Assembly (NCBI GenBank): GCA_002189035.1
Contig: NEEC01000011.1
Coordinates: 1,550,001-1,614,000, forward strand
DNA: 64,000 bases
Direction: 5' to 3'
From: Utricularia gibba
Taxonomy: Eukaryota; Streptophyta; Magnoliopsida; Lamiales; Lentibulariaceae
Shown: positions 47,925 through 59,389 of the stretch, piece after piece
Position numbering within the stretch: position 1 is the stretch's first letter
How the letters are laid out: each line of letters starts with the position of its first letter
Translations under genes and position numbers: made by a program
Notes under the pieces: model-generated
What the model was told of the DNA's origin: nothing
What the model saw: only the letters and a program-made list of their open reading frames with translations
Databases searched by the model: none

Positions 47925-48235
47925 AGATACGATATAACTGGAGCTCGGCTGGTTTGGAACAGGTACTATATGCCACAACGGTTCCGATCCCAAACCGGAA
48001 CCAAAGAATGGTTCTGAATAATTGAGGAATTGGAACCATTGAGTCGGGAACCGGTGGTTCTTGGAACGGATACTTTGGTTCCGGTTTCGAACTCAAATCG
48101 GTATTTTATTATGAAATATTTTTTCAAAAATATCATTTTTTAAAATTTTTAAATATAGCATTTAAAAAAGGCCTTCAATGGAACCGAACCCGAATTGAGA
48201 ACCGAAATAATAATTGAAAAAGGCCTTCACTAATA
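47925..48235. mobile_element. GGTTCC-rich insertion in unit A, possibly a hAT-related fragment
   Basis: Dense GGTTCC/GGAACC motifs on both strands, absent from the corresponding part of unit B. Short direct repeats AAAAAGGCCTTCA occur at 48165-48177 and 48217-48229. Such motif clusters are typical of subterminal regions of plant hAT elements, but I could not pair terminal inverted repeats. Confidence 0.35.
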
Positions 48236-48389
48236 ATCATTTTATTATTATTTTTTCAAAAATATCATTTCTATTATGTGAAAAAATGGACAAAGATTCA
48301 CTTTACTCTTTGATTTTTATAATAATGTTTTGGAATCATTGTAGTGATAGAGATGGGGCAGTGCGCTGATGCCTATTTTCGGCCTTTAG

Positions 48390-48848
48390 TTAATAGCACT
48401 ATTAGAGGCATTGATGTGAAGACATGAGCATACGTTGTTGTTCTGTGTTATTTCATTCATATTTTCAACAGAGGTTTTACAATGCATTTTATAGAGGAAA
48501 TTTTGTGACCGTTAATCCTATATCCAGAGATAGCCGTTGCCTCCTCCATTTAGCTGTGTATTAGGTTCTCCTTTTCAGCAGTAATCCCGTTGGGCTGCTG
48601 AGTGTTCTTCAGAATTGAGTCTTTGTCTTTCCAGGCCCATTTGAGAATATTCGGGTCAAGGACTATTAGGCCCAGCTCCTTTGTATTCACTCTTTTCTTC
48701 TTGGCTGCAGCTTGGCCCAGATAGCTTTCTCTTGCAGCTTCTTCACCGCATTTCGGCGATTTATCAGATTGGCTGTGTTGCTCAATGTCGCACTGCATCA
48801 TGTCTTCCTGCTTCAAATTTGCGTGAGACATATCGTCATGCACCTTCA
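48390..48848 (-). mobile_element. 459-bp insertion in unit A with 5-bp target duplication TTTAG
   Basis: TTTAG at 48385-48389 and 48849-48853 flank DNA absent from unit B, where a single TTTAG (55975-55979) joins the same flanks. On the minus strand the insert begins TGAAGGTGC and holds a 99-aa frame (48849-48550). Downstream come a TCTATAAAATGCA run and text resembling an LTR-type leader. A 5-bp duplication fits LTR-retrotransposon integrase. The frame is not recognised. It may be a solo LTR or a short non-autonomous retroelement. Confidence 0.6.
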
Positions 48849-49131
48849 TTTAGTGATGATAGGCCTAAATGCTGGGATGGAATTCATTTTCATAAGGGTC
48901 AGGAATAGAATAAAAATATTATCTGTAGTACGGAATTAGGGTGCCGCTTGGCATCGGCATAGATCAAGAGCTCTTTAGCCACGCCTTCAGAAGGATCTCA
49001 CATGAAGGATAATGAAGATGCGATTAATTATTGGGAATATTGACTGACCGGAAGACATCAAGACATGACATGATGAGGTTAAAACACGGCGGCAACTTCT
49101 AGTGCTTGGCAACACCAATTGAGGAGTTTAA

Positions 49132-49698
49132 TCAGGTCGGAGAACTGCTCGGCGGACTTCTGGATGAAGACGCGTCACCTTTCACGCGCCGCCGCTGAGT
49201 TTTGTTTCCACTGCCAGGTGAAGAAGTATATCTTCTGATTTCACTACCGACGAGGGGCAGCACCGGGAACTGCCACTCAGACTTGCCATCCTCGGTTACG
49301 CGCTTCAGCAGTGGATTGCCGTCGAGGACAGCTTGTACGGCATCCTCGCAGCGGCGGCCTTCTCCGGAGGCGTACAGCCCGACACATCCATCCACTGGGT
49401 TGATCACCCGCCCGCAGGCTTCCGATAGCAGCGAGCGACAAACTTCTGCAACGTTATATTAACATTTTTTCCTAAACAAGGAAACCATGAAAACCCTATC
49501 ATGAAAACACCTACCCGGACGATATTCTGCAGGGGCTTGGCCGAGGAGGTTGACGAGGGCAGTTCTACCGTAGAATTTCGCAAGAAATCGGGTGGCGTTC
49601 GCCTGAGCGTCTGGGGATTCTATCGACTGAAGCGCGTCCCTGAGGACGCAACTCTCAGCGCAGGCTTTGCGAAGTTCCCGGCAGCCATTGCAACTCAT
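49132..49698 (-). CDS. LBD: LOB-domain transcription factor, class II, paralogue in unit A
   Basis: Exon 1 49698-49515, intron 49514-49446 (GTAGGT...TTGCAG, 69 nt), exon 2 49445-49132; the join gives 165 aa. The zinc-finger-like motif is [17 protein letters not shown], followed by [20 protein letters not shown] and [19 protein letters not shown]. Exon 1 has the same length and splice phase as the LBD gene at 13.76 kb. The C-terminus stops soon after the basic KTQRRRVKGD, lacking about 45 residues present in the 13.76-kb protein. Relative to unit B it has Gly-to-Arg-type changes within the conserved GAS block (ANATRF for ANATLF, GRTAL for GRTGL). Expected to be a nuclear DNA-binding regulator. 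Confidence 0.85.
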
Positions 49699-49815
49699 CT
49701 CGTAGTATTGGAGAGATGGAGGACACTGACGCTTTGGTAAGGCATCAGACCAGGAATTTATAGACCAAATTGGTGACACACAGACAGTGCAGGAATAAAT
49801 GTGCCCAATCAACAT

Positions 49816-50917
49816 TTCCTATTTCTTATCATGTCTTTAATAATTTATTTTAACCAATGAGAGCCCATGAATTTTCAAAAAACAAAAATCAAATAAAACG
49901 ACCCCATTGAAGTAACTGGTTTCCCCATTTGGAGATACTATTTATATATTAAATAAACTTTTCATAGAATATATATGTGATTCATATTTCCTGTAATTTT
50001 TTTTATAATTCTTTTTCTTATCTATTCTATATATATTTACTAAAAAAATATCATTAGGTAAAATGCACTGCTCATTTACCCATGTATGGCAGGCAATTGG
50101 TTGGTGGACTATCTTTGGTATAAAATCTCAAAAACTAATAAAGAAAATATAAAATACTCATAAATTTGGTTTATAAAATTGGGGGTTATTTTGAAAACTA
50201 TCGACTGTGTGTAGTGTGTGTTATCAAATTTAGAAAACTAATCATCATTTAATTTGTATGTAATATATTGTATTATAAATATTTTAATTTGTATTTTTAT
50301 ATATATAACAATGATTTTCTGTAAAATGGTTTTGCTAATTTTTTTTATTTTTTCAAAATTATCTTTTTATGAAAAATTAATCATTAAAATTATTAATATG
50401 ACTATTAATTATAAAAAACGGGTTGATTTTTATTATTGAATAATAATAATATTTTTACGTGTTTAAAATAAGTTTTTACAAAAAAAATTCTTAATTTGTG
50501 ACAATTAATATTTTTTTGTAAAGGATAAGATGTTATGGTAATTTAATGATATAAATATTGACTATTCAAATCAATATTAAATAATATTTTCATATCATGT
50601 ATCAAAACTCAAGCTAATAGAGCTACGGCAACCATAGCTCCTAACTCCTAATCGCTAACTAATCGGTTGCTTCTAAATACAATAATTACAGTAATTTGTT
50701 TTAGTGGAAATAATCCATCTTTAATAATATCAATATTAATAACATATATTTCTCAAAACAAAAAATAATTCTGAAAAATATAAAAATATATATTCAATAA
50801 AAAAATTTTACTTAAAATCATTCTTGTATATTAGAAAAATACAAATTATAATATTCATAATAAAATATATACATAAGAATTTAAAAGATAATTAATTTTC
50901 TAAATTTGAAAATGCAC
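49816..50917. other. AT-rich DNA upstream of the unit A LBD gene
   Basis: Colinear with 56890-57955 in unit B. It is AT-rich with no coding. The first 350 bp probably include promoter sequence; the CATTTACCCATGTATGG segment near 50074 is well kept in both units. Confidence 0.4.
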
Positions 50918-51756
50918 ATAGGTATTTTTATAAAGGAAAAAAAACGTTTTTTAAATTACAATATTTTACTTATTTTCATTTTAAAGTCAAACATTTTAAT
51001 TTATGCAAAGTCAATAAGTTTATCAATAAATTCAATTTATGGCATATCAGTCAACTATTTTAAAAATTTTTAAAATTTGAGATAAATATTTTTAAAGAGA
51101 ATTAAACTTTAATATACATTTTTAAAAAATATTGTAAATTTTTAAAAAATTATTCAAGAAATACTAAAAAATTATGAAAAATTATTACATTTTTTTTCTA
51201 GTTTTATTTCTTATAATATCCTATAAAATGATATTATAAAAATAATAATTCTATACACAAAACTTCTTTTATCTCTTCGTATTTCAATTTTAATCAAAGA
51301 CCTTTATGCAAATTAAAATATCAAAATAAAAGGCTTGTTAAGATGTGTGATACATTTGGTGTAATTGAAGAAGAAACATGTGAGAATGACATAATATTTT
51401 AGAGAAATGATAATAAAGCATTATCTATGTTTACGTATTATTATTAAAATGTTTCAATTTTAAAAAAAAATTGAATGATGGAAGTATCATAGAAGAAATA
51501 TTAAAAATTAAAAAAAATAATTTAAAAAAATTTAAAATATTTTTAAAAATATATATTGAATTTTAGTTCTATTTAAAAATATATATATCAAATTATAAAA
51601 AAATTTAAAATATTTTTTGGCCAAAATGCCATGAATTGAGTTTATTTGTAAACTTGTTGATTGAATTTTGATTAAGTTAAAATATTTGACTGTAAAATAA
51701 AAATAACTGAAACATTGTAACTTAAAAAATGATTATTACCTTTTATAAAGTCCATA
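50918..51756. mobile_element. Long-terminal-inverted-repeat (foldback/MULE-type) element in unit A
   Basis: The left arm (about 50921-51048) is an imperfect reverse complement of the right arm (about 51619-51753) over roughly 130 bp. For example TTTTATAAAGG, TTAAATTACAAT, TTTTAAAGTCAAACATTTTAA and AATTCAATTTATGGCAT on the left each have a reversed partner on the right. The interior is AT-rich and noncoding. Unit B lacks the whole segment. Long inverted repeats with no ORF suggest a Mutator-type MITE or foldback element; the target duplication is unresolved. Confidence 0.65.
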
Positions 51757-52960
51757 TAGTTGATTGAGTAGTTTTAAATAAATCACAAATTGTACCCTTA
51801 TTCTGGCTAACATGGGAAAGTAAGTGTGTCAGAGGCAACGAATTGGTAAAATAACTGACTTTGGAAAAATATGGTTAAAGTAACCGATTTTTTAAATTTA
51901 AAAATAACTGAATTACAACTTTTTTTGCTAACAATGAAAATTTAAAATTTAATTTAAAAATTGAGTAATTTTTTTATACAAAATTTCATCAATCTTTTTT
52001 TAAAAAAATCAAATAACGTAATTTTTATTTACCCATTATACTTGGATACCAAATATTTTTTTAAAATTTTTTATATATGTTTATTTTAAAAAGTAAAAAC
52101 ATTTAAAAAAATATTAGATCAAATGCAATTTATTTATTATAAAAAAATTTACACAGATTGCAAATAATTAATTTCAACCAATGCAATATTTATTTTAAAA
52201 AGACATATACGATGGTAAAAAAAAAGGCATTAGAGATTGGTATAACTAGATAATTTTTCATATTTCAAAAAGAAAATATCAATGAGATTAGGTAAAAGTC
52301 GGTCACCATATATATTATCCCGTATACTTTCTTGCTTTTCTTATGCACTGTTTGAGATTTTAGGAAAATGGGGATTCTTTTGCTTCATGTACAATTGAGG
52401 ATATTTTTTGTTTTTTGTTTTTCGAAAATTTCATAAGAATGTATGTGATTTTGAAAATCTTTCATAAAATTGGAGTAGTAGAGTGTTAGGAATAAATAAA
52501 TAATAATAGTAATAATAATAAAAAAAATCAAAGTAACTAAATTCCTCGTTTAATTTGTTTACATTGAAACTTAGTTCCTATCATCCAAAATGTTGTAATC
52601 ATAATATACTTTGTAAAAACATCATCCTAATATTGTGTTTTCGTCAACAATGGTTTCATTTTTTAAAAACTAAATATACATAAGTGAAAGAATTTTGTTG
52701 AAAAAAATATTTTTCATTATTCAACTAGTGGGTGTAAATAAGAATATTTTAATTTATCTAATTTAAATACAATATTTTTCAAAACAATTATAATTTTGAA
52801 AAATTTAAAGCAGATTTCGAAATTAAATGTAAACAATAGTAATCATTAATTTTATTTCGAAAATTGATATCAAATTATTATTTATAAATCTTTGAGTTAT
52901 TTTATAAAATTTATTTGAAAACTGAGTAATGTTTTTCCAAACTGTGTTACTTTACCAATA
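51757..52960. other. AT-rich intergenic DNA of unit A
   Basis: No coding. Colinear with 57955-59030 in unit B despite many small gaps. Nothing else recognised. Confidence 0.4.
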
Positions 52961-53006
52961 CATTTATTATGACACAGATATTTTACCAAATTCCCCCCTT
53001 GTTCGT

Positions 53007-53250
53007 ACAGGTTCCATCAACACGCACAGCCTTTTGGCATGTCTGTGGGCGGGGCATTCACCGGCCAGTCTATCGTGAGGCAACCAATGGGCTGGTCACG
53101 TGGGCGAGGCGCTGCTGGGCCCAGTGGCCTCCTTCGTGTCTGATTGAAGGGAGTGGCGTGCAGGGCGCAGCCAATCCATCCGGCCACGTGGGCGCAGCCC
53201 GATCTCACAAATCGGACATCAAGTGCACAAGTGTTGAAACGAGTGACGTG
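53007..53250. promoter_or_regulatory. Conserved GC-rich island with two CCAAT + CACGTG modules, unit A
   Basis: CCAAT at 53084-53088 with CACGTG at 53097-53102, then CCAAT at 53171-53175 with CACGTG at 53185-53190. Both G-boxes extend to CACGTGGGCG, an ABRE/bZIP-type core. The island is nearly identical in unit B although the flanking AT-rich DNA has drifted. It lies about 3.3 kb upstream of the unit A LBD start. It may be a distal enhancer or the promoter of an unrecognised transcript. Confidence 0.5.
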
Positions 53251-53577
53251 TTCCATGAATGTTGAGAGGTTGAATTTGAAAAACTGAGGAGGTGTTTCGT
53301 GGTGCATCACAAATGTGTTGCGCAACTTGGTGGTTAATTAGATTACCCCGACCACTGCAACCTGGCCCGGCAAATACGGTTAGATTGTATTTGACCGGTA
53401 TATTTAAATATATTTTAAAAAGATTTTAATATATGAAATAATAATGGGGGTGTTTTACACTATTTATAGGTAATTATAAATAGTTAATTTATTAAATAGG
53501 TGTTTTTCAATTTATAAGTAAATAAATTATTAGGAGATTTCTTTGTTGTTGAGGATGGATATGTTTTGGCAATGAAT

Positions 53578-54310
53578 GGCACCATACTTGTTACCGTGAA
53601 TTAGTGAAACAAAATCATAAGGGGTGTGTTTCTTTAGTAATATTTGTGGGAATTTTCTTAATTTATAAATTCAATAATGTATTTGTTTCGCTTGTACGTG
53701 TTTCATATGTCACTCTTTTCTGAAATTTTCCACCAGGTCAAAGAAGTTGTTTTGATAATAAGAGAGAAAGCAATAGCTTGATCAGCAAACAAGGGTGACC
53801 TTTTCCTGAGTTTTCTACATCCAACATATACCCAAAGAATTAAAGAGAGATTTAATATTTTGAATCACAATAATATGAACAAAAGCAATTAGGAAAAAAA
53901 ATTAAAATTGGTGTACTAATATAATAAGAAGGAAAATTTACTATCAAAACAATCATAGATAGCAGAAAACTAGAGATTGAGTAGATGAAGATTCATATGT
54001 GAGGTGGTAAAATTCAACATTCATACATTATTTACTTCAAAACCTTTGATATCTGTAGAAGGGGGATTGGTTTGGTGATGATTGAAGGAAGGCTTGTGGA
54101 AAAGCTGCGAACCCTAGGTCAAGTGGAACATCATTTATTCGAATTTTAAAAATATTGTATGATACATAAGGGTATTTTTTTAATTATAATAATGTATTAA
54201 ATTATAATATGAAATAAATATATTTTTACTACTTTCAAAACCAATTTTAAGTGATTTAAAAAACACTCTAATTATACAATAATCACAACTAGGTTCAGGG
54301 ATTACATAAA
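53578..54310. other. Spacer between the two duplication units
   Basis: AT-rich, noncoding, not matched in either unit as far as I can see. It begins GGCACCATACTTG and ends GGGATTACATAA. Confidence 0.45.
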
Positions 54311-54477
54311 AATGTGTGCAAATGGGAGGTGTTGTCTGGTTTGACTAGTTGGCGTTTTCTTCTGGCATCCAAAGGACCATTTCTATCCACATTGGTTTTG
54401 TTATTCCTAAGTTAACGTTTTGGGTATCACAGAGCCAAACATACATAAAACTTTATGAAAGGAAGATTACGGCTTAG

Positions 54478-54627
54478 TTGAGTTTTGATTCCTATACATC
54501 GCCTCCTGAGATAGGAGCTGCTGTCCACCGCTTGTTCAGGGGACACCCCTTCAAGAAGATAGTGCTCAAGGTGACAGATTCAGCCACTCTCTGTGATCAG
54601 ATATCACTGGTGGTTGAGGCTCGGTAA
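54478..54627 (+). pseudogene. Captured fragment of a protein-coding exon, unit B only
   Basis: An open frame of 49 codons with gene-like composition runs from just after GGCTTAG to a TAA at 54625. It reads in part PPEIGAAVHRLFRGHPFKKI and then TLCDQISLVVEAR before the stop. No ATG is near its start, and the preceding TTAG could be a relic splice acceptor. It looks like the last exon of a conserved protein, but I cannot name the parent gene. Unit A lacks it. Confidence 0.4.
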
Positions 54628-56257
54628 CCACCCTCTGCTTCTTTGTTTTGGAAAAGGATTGGGATCGTCAAACCTTCCCTGTTGTTGGTTGGCTGGGGCA
54701 ATACATGAGTAAGAGCAATTTGGGTTAAATGAAAAACCCTCCTCCTGTTGCAAAAACAAATGGCAAATTAGACATTCCAGTAGCTAGACTGGACCGGCCA
54801 CACGAAAGGATGGGTTTGGCTGGTACTAGGCCGGATCAGGCCGCAGAAAATATGCGAAGAAATACATTCAAATAAGAAGAATATTGACACCAGAAATCAT
54901 TCAATCTCAAAACTCAAATTAGGGAATGCAGAAGATACCAAAGAGAACATCGAATATTTTAGATATTCGCTAATTGGGATTAAATATATATACACACGCA
55001 CATTGAACGCATCCGAAAAATCATGTACCCGATGTGCATCCGGCTCGTAATTTCCCACAAATCGCAGGGAATCCTGCAACGTTGGATGTGCTTGTGTCAA
55101 TCAAACTGGTGGGCTATGGCCGACGCATTTGGCGGGTTGGGCCATGGACTATGGGCTAAGTACCCATCTTGTTAAATAGATCTCTTGCCCCGAGACCCGC
55201 AAGATGGGCTGTTGGATAACCAGAGGAATCCATCTCGTAGGCCAGACGATGCAAGACTGGCCGGTCTAACGGAGATGGAAGATAATTCATTATAAAAATT
55301 ATTTATCTTTCCTGCATCTCCATCTATTGTTTGGTTCCTAGGGCACATGGTTCGTACAATCTTTGCGTCATGGCTGACAGCAGGGACAATAAACACAGCC
55401 CAAAATAAATAAACGTTAAATAACAATTTGTAACACTAGTCATACCTAATGTAACCAAAATTAATCGATTTTCATTATGATGTTATTATAATGATGCATC
55501 ATGTAAGATATGATATAATTATCGTCACTTTGAATCACACAAGATATGAATACGATAAAATCATTATCAATTCAATTGTACGAGATACAAACACAATATA
55601 ACCCTAACAAAGTATCATTCAATTCACCAAACTTTATATGTGAATGTAAAAAATACAAACACGTAATTTTTTTGGGTTTGGAATCAGATACAATTCACGG
55701 CGTTGTGAATTAGCTCAATTTTTAAAAATTCTAAAAACTACTTAGATATTCATTGCACATTTTTAATAAATTGAAGTATTCATTGCAATTTTGAAACTTA
55801 AATATTATACTCTTTATAATGACCAAAAACTTGAGTTGTTATTTTCACAATTTTTTCCAAAGTTCATTTCTGTGACAAAAATAGACAAACTTAGGTTCAC
55901 TATTTTTTATAATAAAGTTTTGGAATCATTATAGCGATAGAGATAGGGCAGTGTGCTGATGCCTATTTTCGGCCTTTAGGGATGATAGACCTAAATGCTG
56001 GGATGGAAATAATTTTGAAGAGGGTCAGGAAGAGAATAAAAATATATATCTGTAGTACGTAGTTTAGGGTCGCTGCTTGGCATCGGAATAGATCAAGAGC
56101 TCTATAGCCACACTTTCAGAAGGATCTCACCAGAAGGATAATGAAGATGCGATTAATTATTGGGAATATTGACTGAACGGACGACATCAAGACATGAAAT
56201 GATGAGGTTAAAACACAGCGGCAACTTGGAGGTGGTTTGCAACACCAATTGGGGAGT

Positions 56258-56809
56258 TCAATCACGTGGGAGAACTGCTCGGCGAACTGAAGAGGCGTCA
56301 TTTTTCACGCGCCGGCGCTGAAGTTTTTTTCCACTGCTGGGTGAAGAAGTGTATCTTCTGATTTCACTGCCGACGAGGGGCAGCACCGGGAACTGCCACT
56401 CAGACTTGCCATCCTCGGTTACGCGCTTCAGGAGTGGAGTGCCGTCGAGGACCGCTTGAACGGCATCCTCGCAGCGGCGGCCTTCTCCGGAGGCGTACAG
56501 CCCGAAAGATCCGTCCACTGGGTTGATCACCCGCCCGCAGGCTTCCGATAGTAGCGAGCGACAAACTTCTGCAATGAAACATTAACATTTTTTTTTCTGA
56601 ACAATGAAATCATGAAAACACTTACGCGGACGATGTTCTGCTGGGGCTTGGCCGAGGAGGTTGACGAGGCCAGTTCTTCCGTAGAATTTCGCAAGAAACA
56701 GGGTGGCGTTCGCCTGAGCTTCTGGGGAATCTATCGACTGAAGCGCGTCCCTGAGGACGCAACTCTCAGCGCAGGCTTTGCGAAGAGCCCGGCAGCCATT
56801 GCAACTCAT
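56258..56809 (-). CDS. LBD: LOB-domain transcription factor, class II, paralogue in unit B
   Basis: Exon 1 56809-56626, intron 56625-56569 (GTAAGT...TTGCAG, only 57 nt), exon 2 56568-56258; 164 aa. It opens [17 protein letters not shown], followed by [20 protein letters not shown] and [20 protein letters not shown]. It is nearly identical to the unit A copy through [10 protein letters not shown]-type sequence; the tails then part ([14 protein letters not shown] and a different last 10 residues). The donor is stronger than in unit A. It keeps the usual Leu and Gly in the GAS block, so it looks the less altered of the two. Probably a nuclear regulator. Confidence 0.86.
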
Positions 56810-57882
56810 CTCGTAGTATTGAAGAGATGGAGGACACTGAGGCTTTGGGAATTTTAACCTGCAATTTGTAAACCAAATTGGTGACAGATAGTGCAGGATT
56901 AAATGTGCCCAATCAACATTTCCTATTTCTTATCGTGTCTTTAAAAATTTATTTTAACCAATGAGAGCTCATTAATTTTTTTTTAAAAAAATCAATTAAA
57001 ACGACTCATTGAAGTAATTGGGTTCCCTATTTGGAGATACAATTTATCTATTTATTTAATAAACGTGTCATACAATATATATGTGATTCATATTGCATGT
57101 AAATTTTTTAATAATTCTTTTTCTTATCTACTTAATATATATTTACTAAAAAAATATCATTAGGTAAAATGTACTGCTCATTTACCCATGTATGGCTGGC
57201 AGTTGGTTGGTGGACTATGTTTGGATATAAAATCTCAACTCATAAATTAAATGGTCTACAAAATTGAGGTTTATTTTGAAAACTACCTATTGTGTGTAGT
57301 ATGTGACGTGTTATCAAATTTAGAAAACTACTCATCATTTGTTTTGTATGTATATGTTGTATTATAAATATTATAATTTGTGTTTTTATATATTAAATAA
57401 TGATTTCAGCAAAATGGGTTTGCTAAACTTTTTTTTATATTTTTCCAGAAATTATTTTGTTTCATGAAATCTATATTATTACTATTACAATTATTAATAA
57501 GATTATTTATCATAAAAAACGGGTTGGTTTTTTTATTCAAAAAAATAATATTTTTACTTGTTTAAAAAAAGTTTTTAGAATTTTTTTTTGTTAATTTGTT
57601 TGGATAAGTAATGTTTTTGTGTAAGCGATAATTTGTTTTACACGGTGTTTAATGATATAAATATTGATTTTTTCAAATCAATATAAAATAATATTTTCAT
57701 ATCATGTAACAAAATACAATAATTACACTTATTTGTTTTAGTTGGAAATAATCCTTCTTTAATAATCTCAATATTAATAATTTACATTTCATAATAAAAA
57801 AATAAATCAAAAAAATATAAAAATACATTCAACAACACCATTATACTAAAAATCATAATTTTACATTAGAAAAATACAAATT

Positions 57883-57905
57883 AATATATATATATATATA
57901 TATAT
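57883..57905. repeat. TA dinucleotide microsatellite
   Basis: About 11 TA units, absent from the equivalent position in unit A. Confidence 0.8.
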
Positions 57906-59079
57906 CTATACATACAAATTAAAAAGATGATTAATTTTCTAAATTTGAAAATAGCATTGAGAATTAACGAATTGGAAAAATGACAGACTTCGGAAAAATA
58001 TTATGAAAGTAACCAATTTTTCAAAATAAATTTGAAAAATAATGATTTTTTATTAACAATGAAAATTTATAATTTAATTTAAAAATGTTTTAATTTTTTA
58101 TAAAAAATTTCATCAATTTTTAAAAAATTAAATAATGTTGTATACACCTATTATACTTGGATAAAAAATATTTTTAAAAAAGCTATTTTGATTATGTAAT
58201 TTATTTTTAAAAAGTTAAATAATTCTAAAAAAATATTACATCAAATGCAATTTATTTATTTTAAAAATAAAAATACACAAAGTGCAAATAATTAATTCCA
58301 TCTAATGCGATATTTATTTAAAAAAATAAAAACATATACAATGACAATAATAAAGACAAAAGAGATCACTATAACTGAATAATTTTTCATATCCCAAAGA
58401 GACATTATCAATGAGATTAGGCAAGAGTCTGACATCATATATATTATCGTACATACCCTCTTGCTTTTTCTATGCGTCGTATGAGATTTTAGGAAAATGG
58501 AGATTCTTGTGCTTCATGAAAAGTTTGAATTTTTTTTTTTTTTGAAAATTTCATAAGGAAGAAGGTGATTTTCAAAATCTTTCATAAAAAATAGAGGATG
58601 AGAGTGTTATGAATAAATAATAGTAATAATAATAATCATTAAAGTAACAAAATTCCTCATTGAATTTGTTCAATTTGAGGCTTAGTTCCTATCATTCGAA
58701 ATGTTTTGATTATAATGTTTTACAAAAATATCATCCTAATATTACATTTTTCCCAATGATGGTTTTATTTTTTAAAAAATAAATATACCTAATTACAAGA
58801 ATTTTGTTGAAAAAATATTTTTTATTTATTCAACTAGTGTGTGTAAATAAGAATACTTTAATTTATCTAATTTTAAATAAAATATTTTTCAAAAAATTAT
58901 AATTTTGAAAAATTTAAAGTAGATTATTAAGCAAATTGATATAAAATTATTATTTATAAATCTTTGAGTTACTTTATAAAATTTACTTGAAAACTCATTA
59001 ATATTTTCCCGAACTGGGTTACTTTACCAATACATTTATTGTGACACAGTTATTTTACCAAATTCCCCCCTTGTTCGTA

Positions 59080-59315
59080 CAGGTTCCATCAACACGCACA
59101 GCCTTTTGGCATGTCTGAGGGCGGGCATTCACCGGTCAGTCTATCGTGAGGCAACCAATGGGCTGGTCACGTGGGCGAGGCGCTGCTGGGCCCAGTGGCC
59201 TCCTTCATGTCTGATTGAAGGGAGTGGAGTGCAGGGCGCAGCCAATGCATCCGGCCACGTGGGCGCAGCCCGATCTCACAAATCGGACATCAATTGTACA
59301 AGTGTTAGAACGAGT
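59080..59315. promoter_or_regulatory. Conserved GC-rich island with two CCAAT + CACGTG modules, unit B
   Basis: Near-identical partner of 53007-53250. CACGTG lies at 59168-59173 and 59256-59261, each 13-14 bp after a CCAAT. It lies about 2.4 kb upstream of the unit B LBD start; it is closer than in unit A because the foldback element is missing. An additional CACGTG at 59934-59939, in CAGCCACGTGGCCC, has no clear counterpart in unit A. Confidence 0.5.
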
Positions 59316-59389
59316 GACGTAGTTCCATGAGTTTTGAATTATTTCAGAGGTTGAATATTAAAAACTAAGGAACTGCTTCGTGGTGGATG

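Larger units (their letters stand above)
46961..53577. repeat. Tandem segmental duplication, unit A
   Basis: It is colinear with 54311-61546. Shared landmarks in order: AAATGTGTGCAAATGGGAGG at the left edge; GCTAGACTGGACCGGCCACA; AAGATGGGCTGTTGG; GCCTATTTTCGGCCTTTAG; the LBD gene; CCTTGTTCGTACAGGTTCCA and the GC-rich island; GAGGATGGATATGTTTTGG at the right edge. Unique insertions break the match. Coding exons and the island are far better conserved than the AT-rich DNA. Confidence 0.88.

Noticed and set aside
52969-53265. 98-aa plus-strand frame conserved in both duplication units
   Set aside because: The DNA is so similar between units that every frame is kept; substitutions show no codon bias, and the peptide resembles nothing known. 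The conserved DNA is better explained as regulatory.
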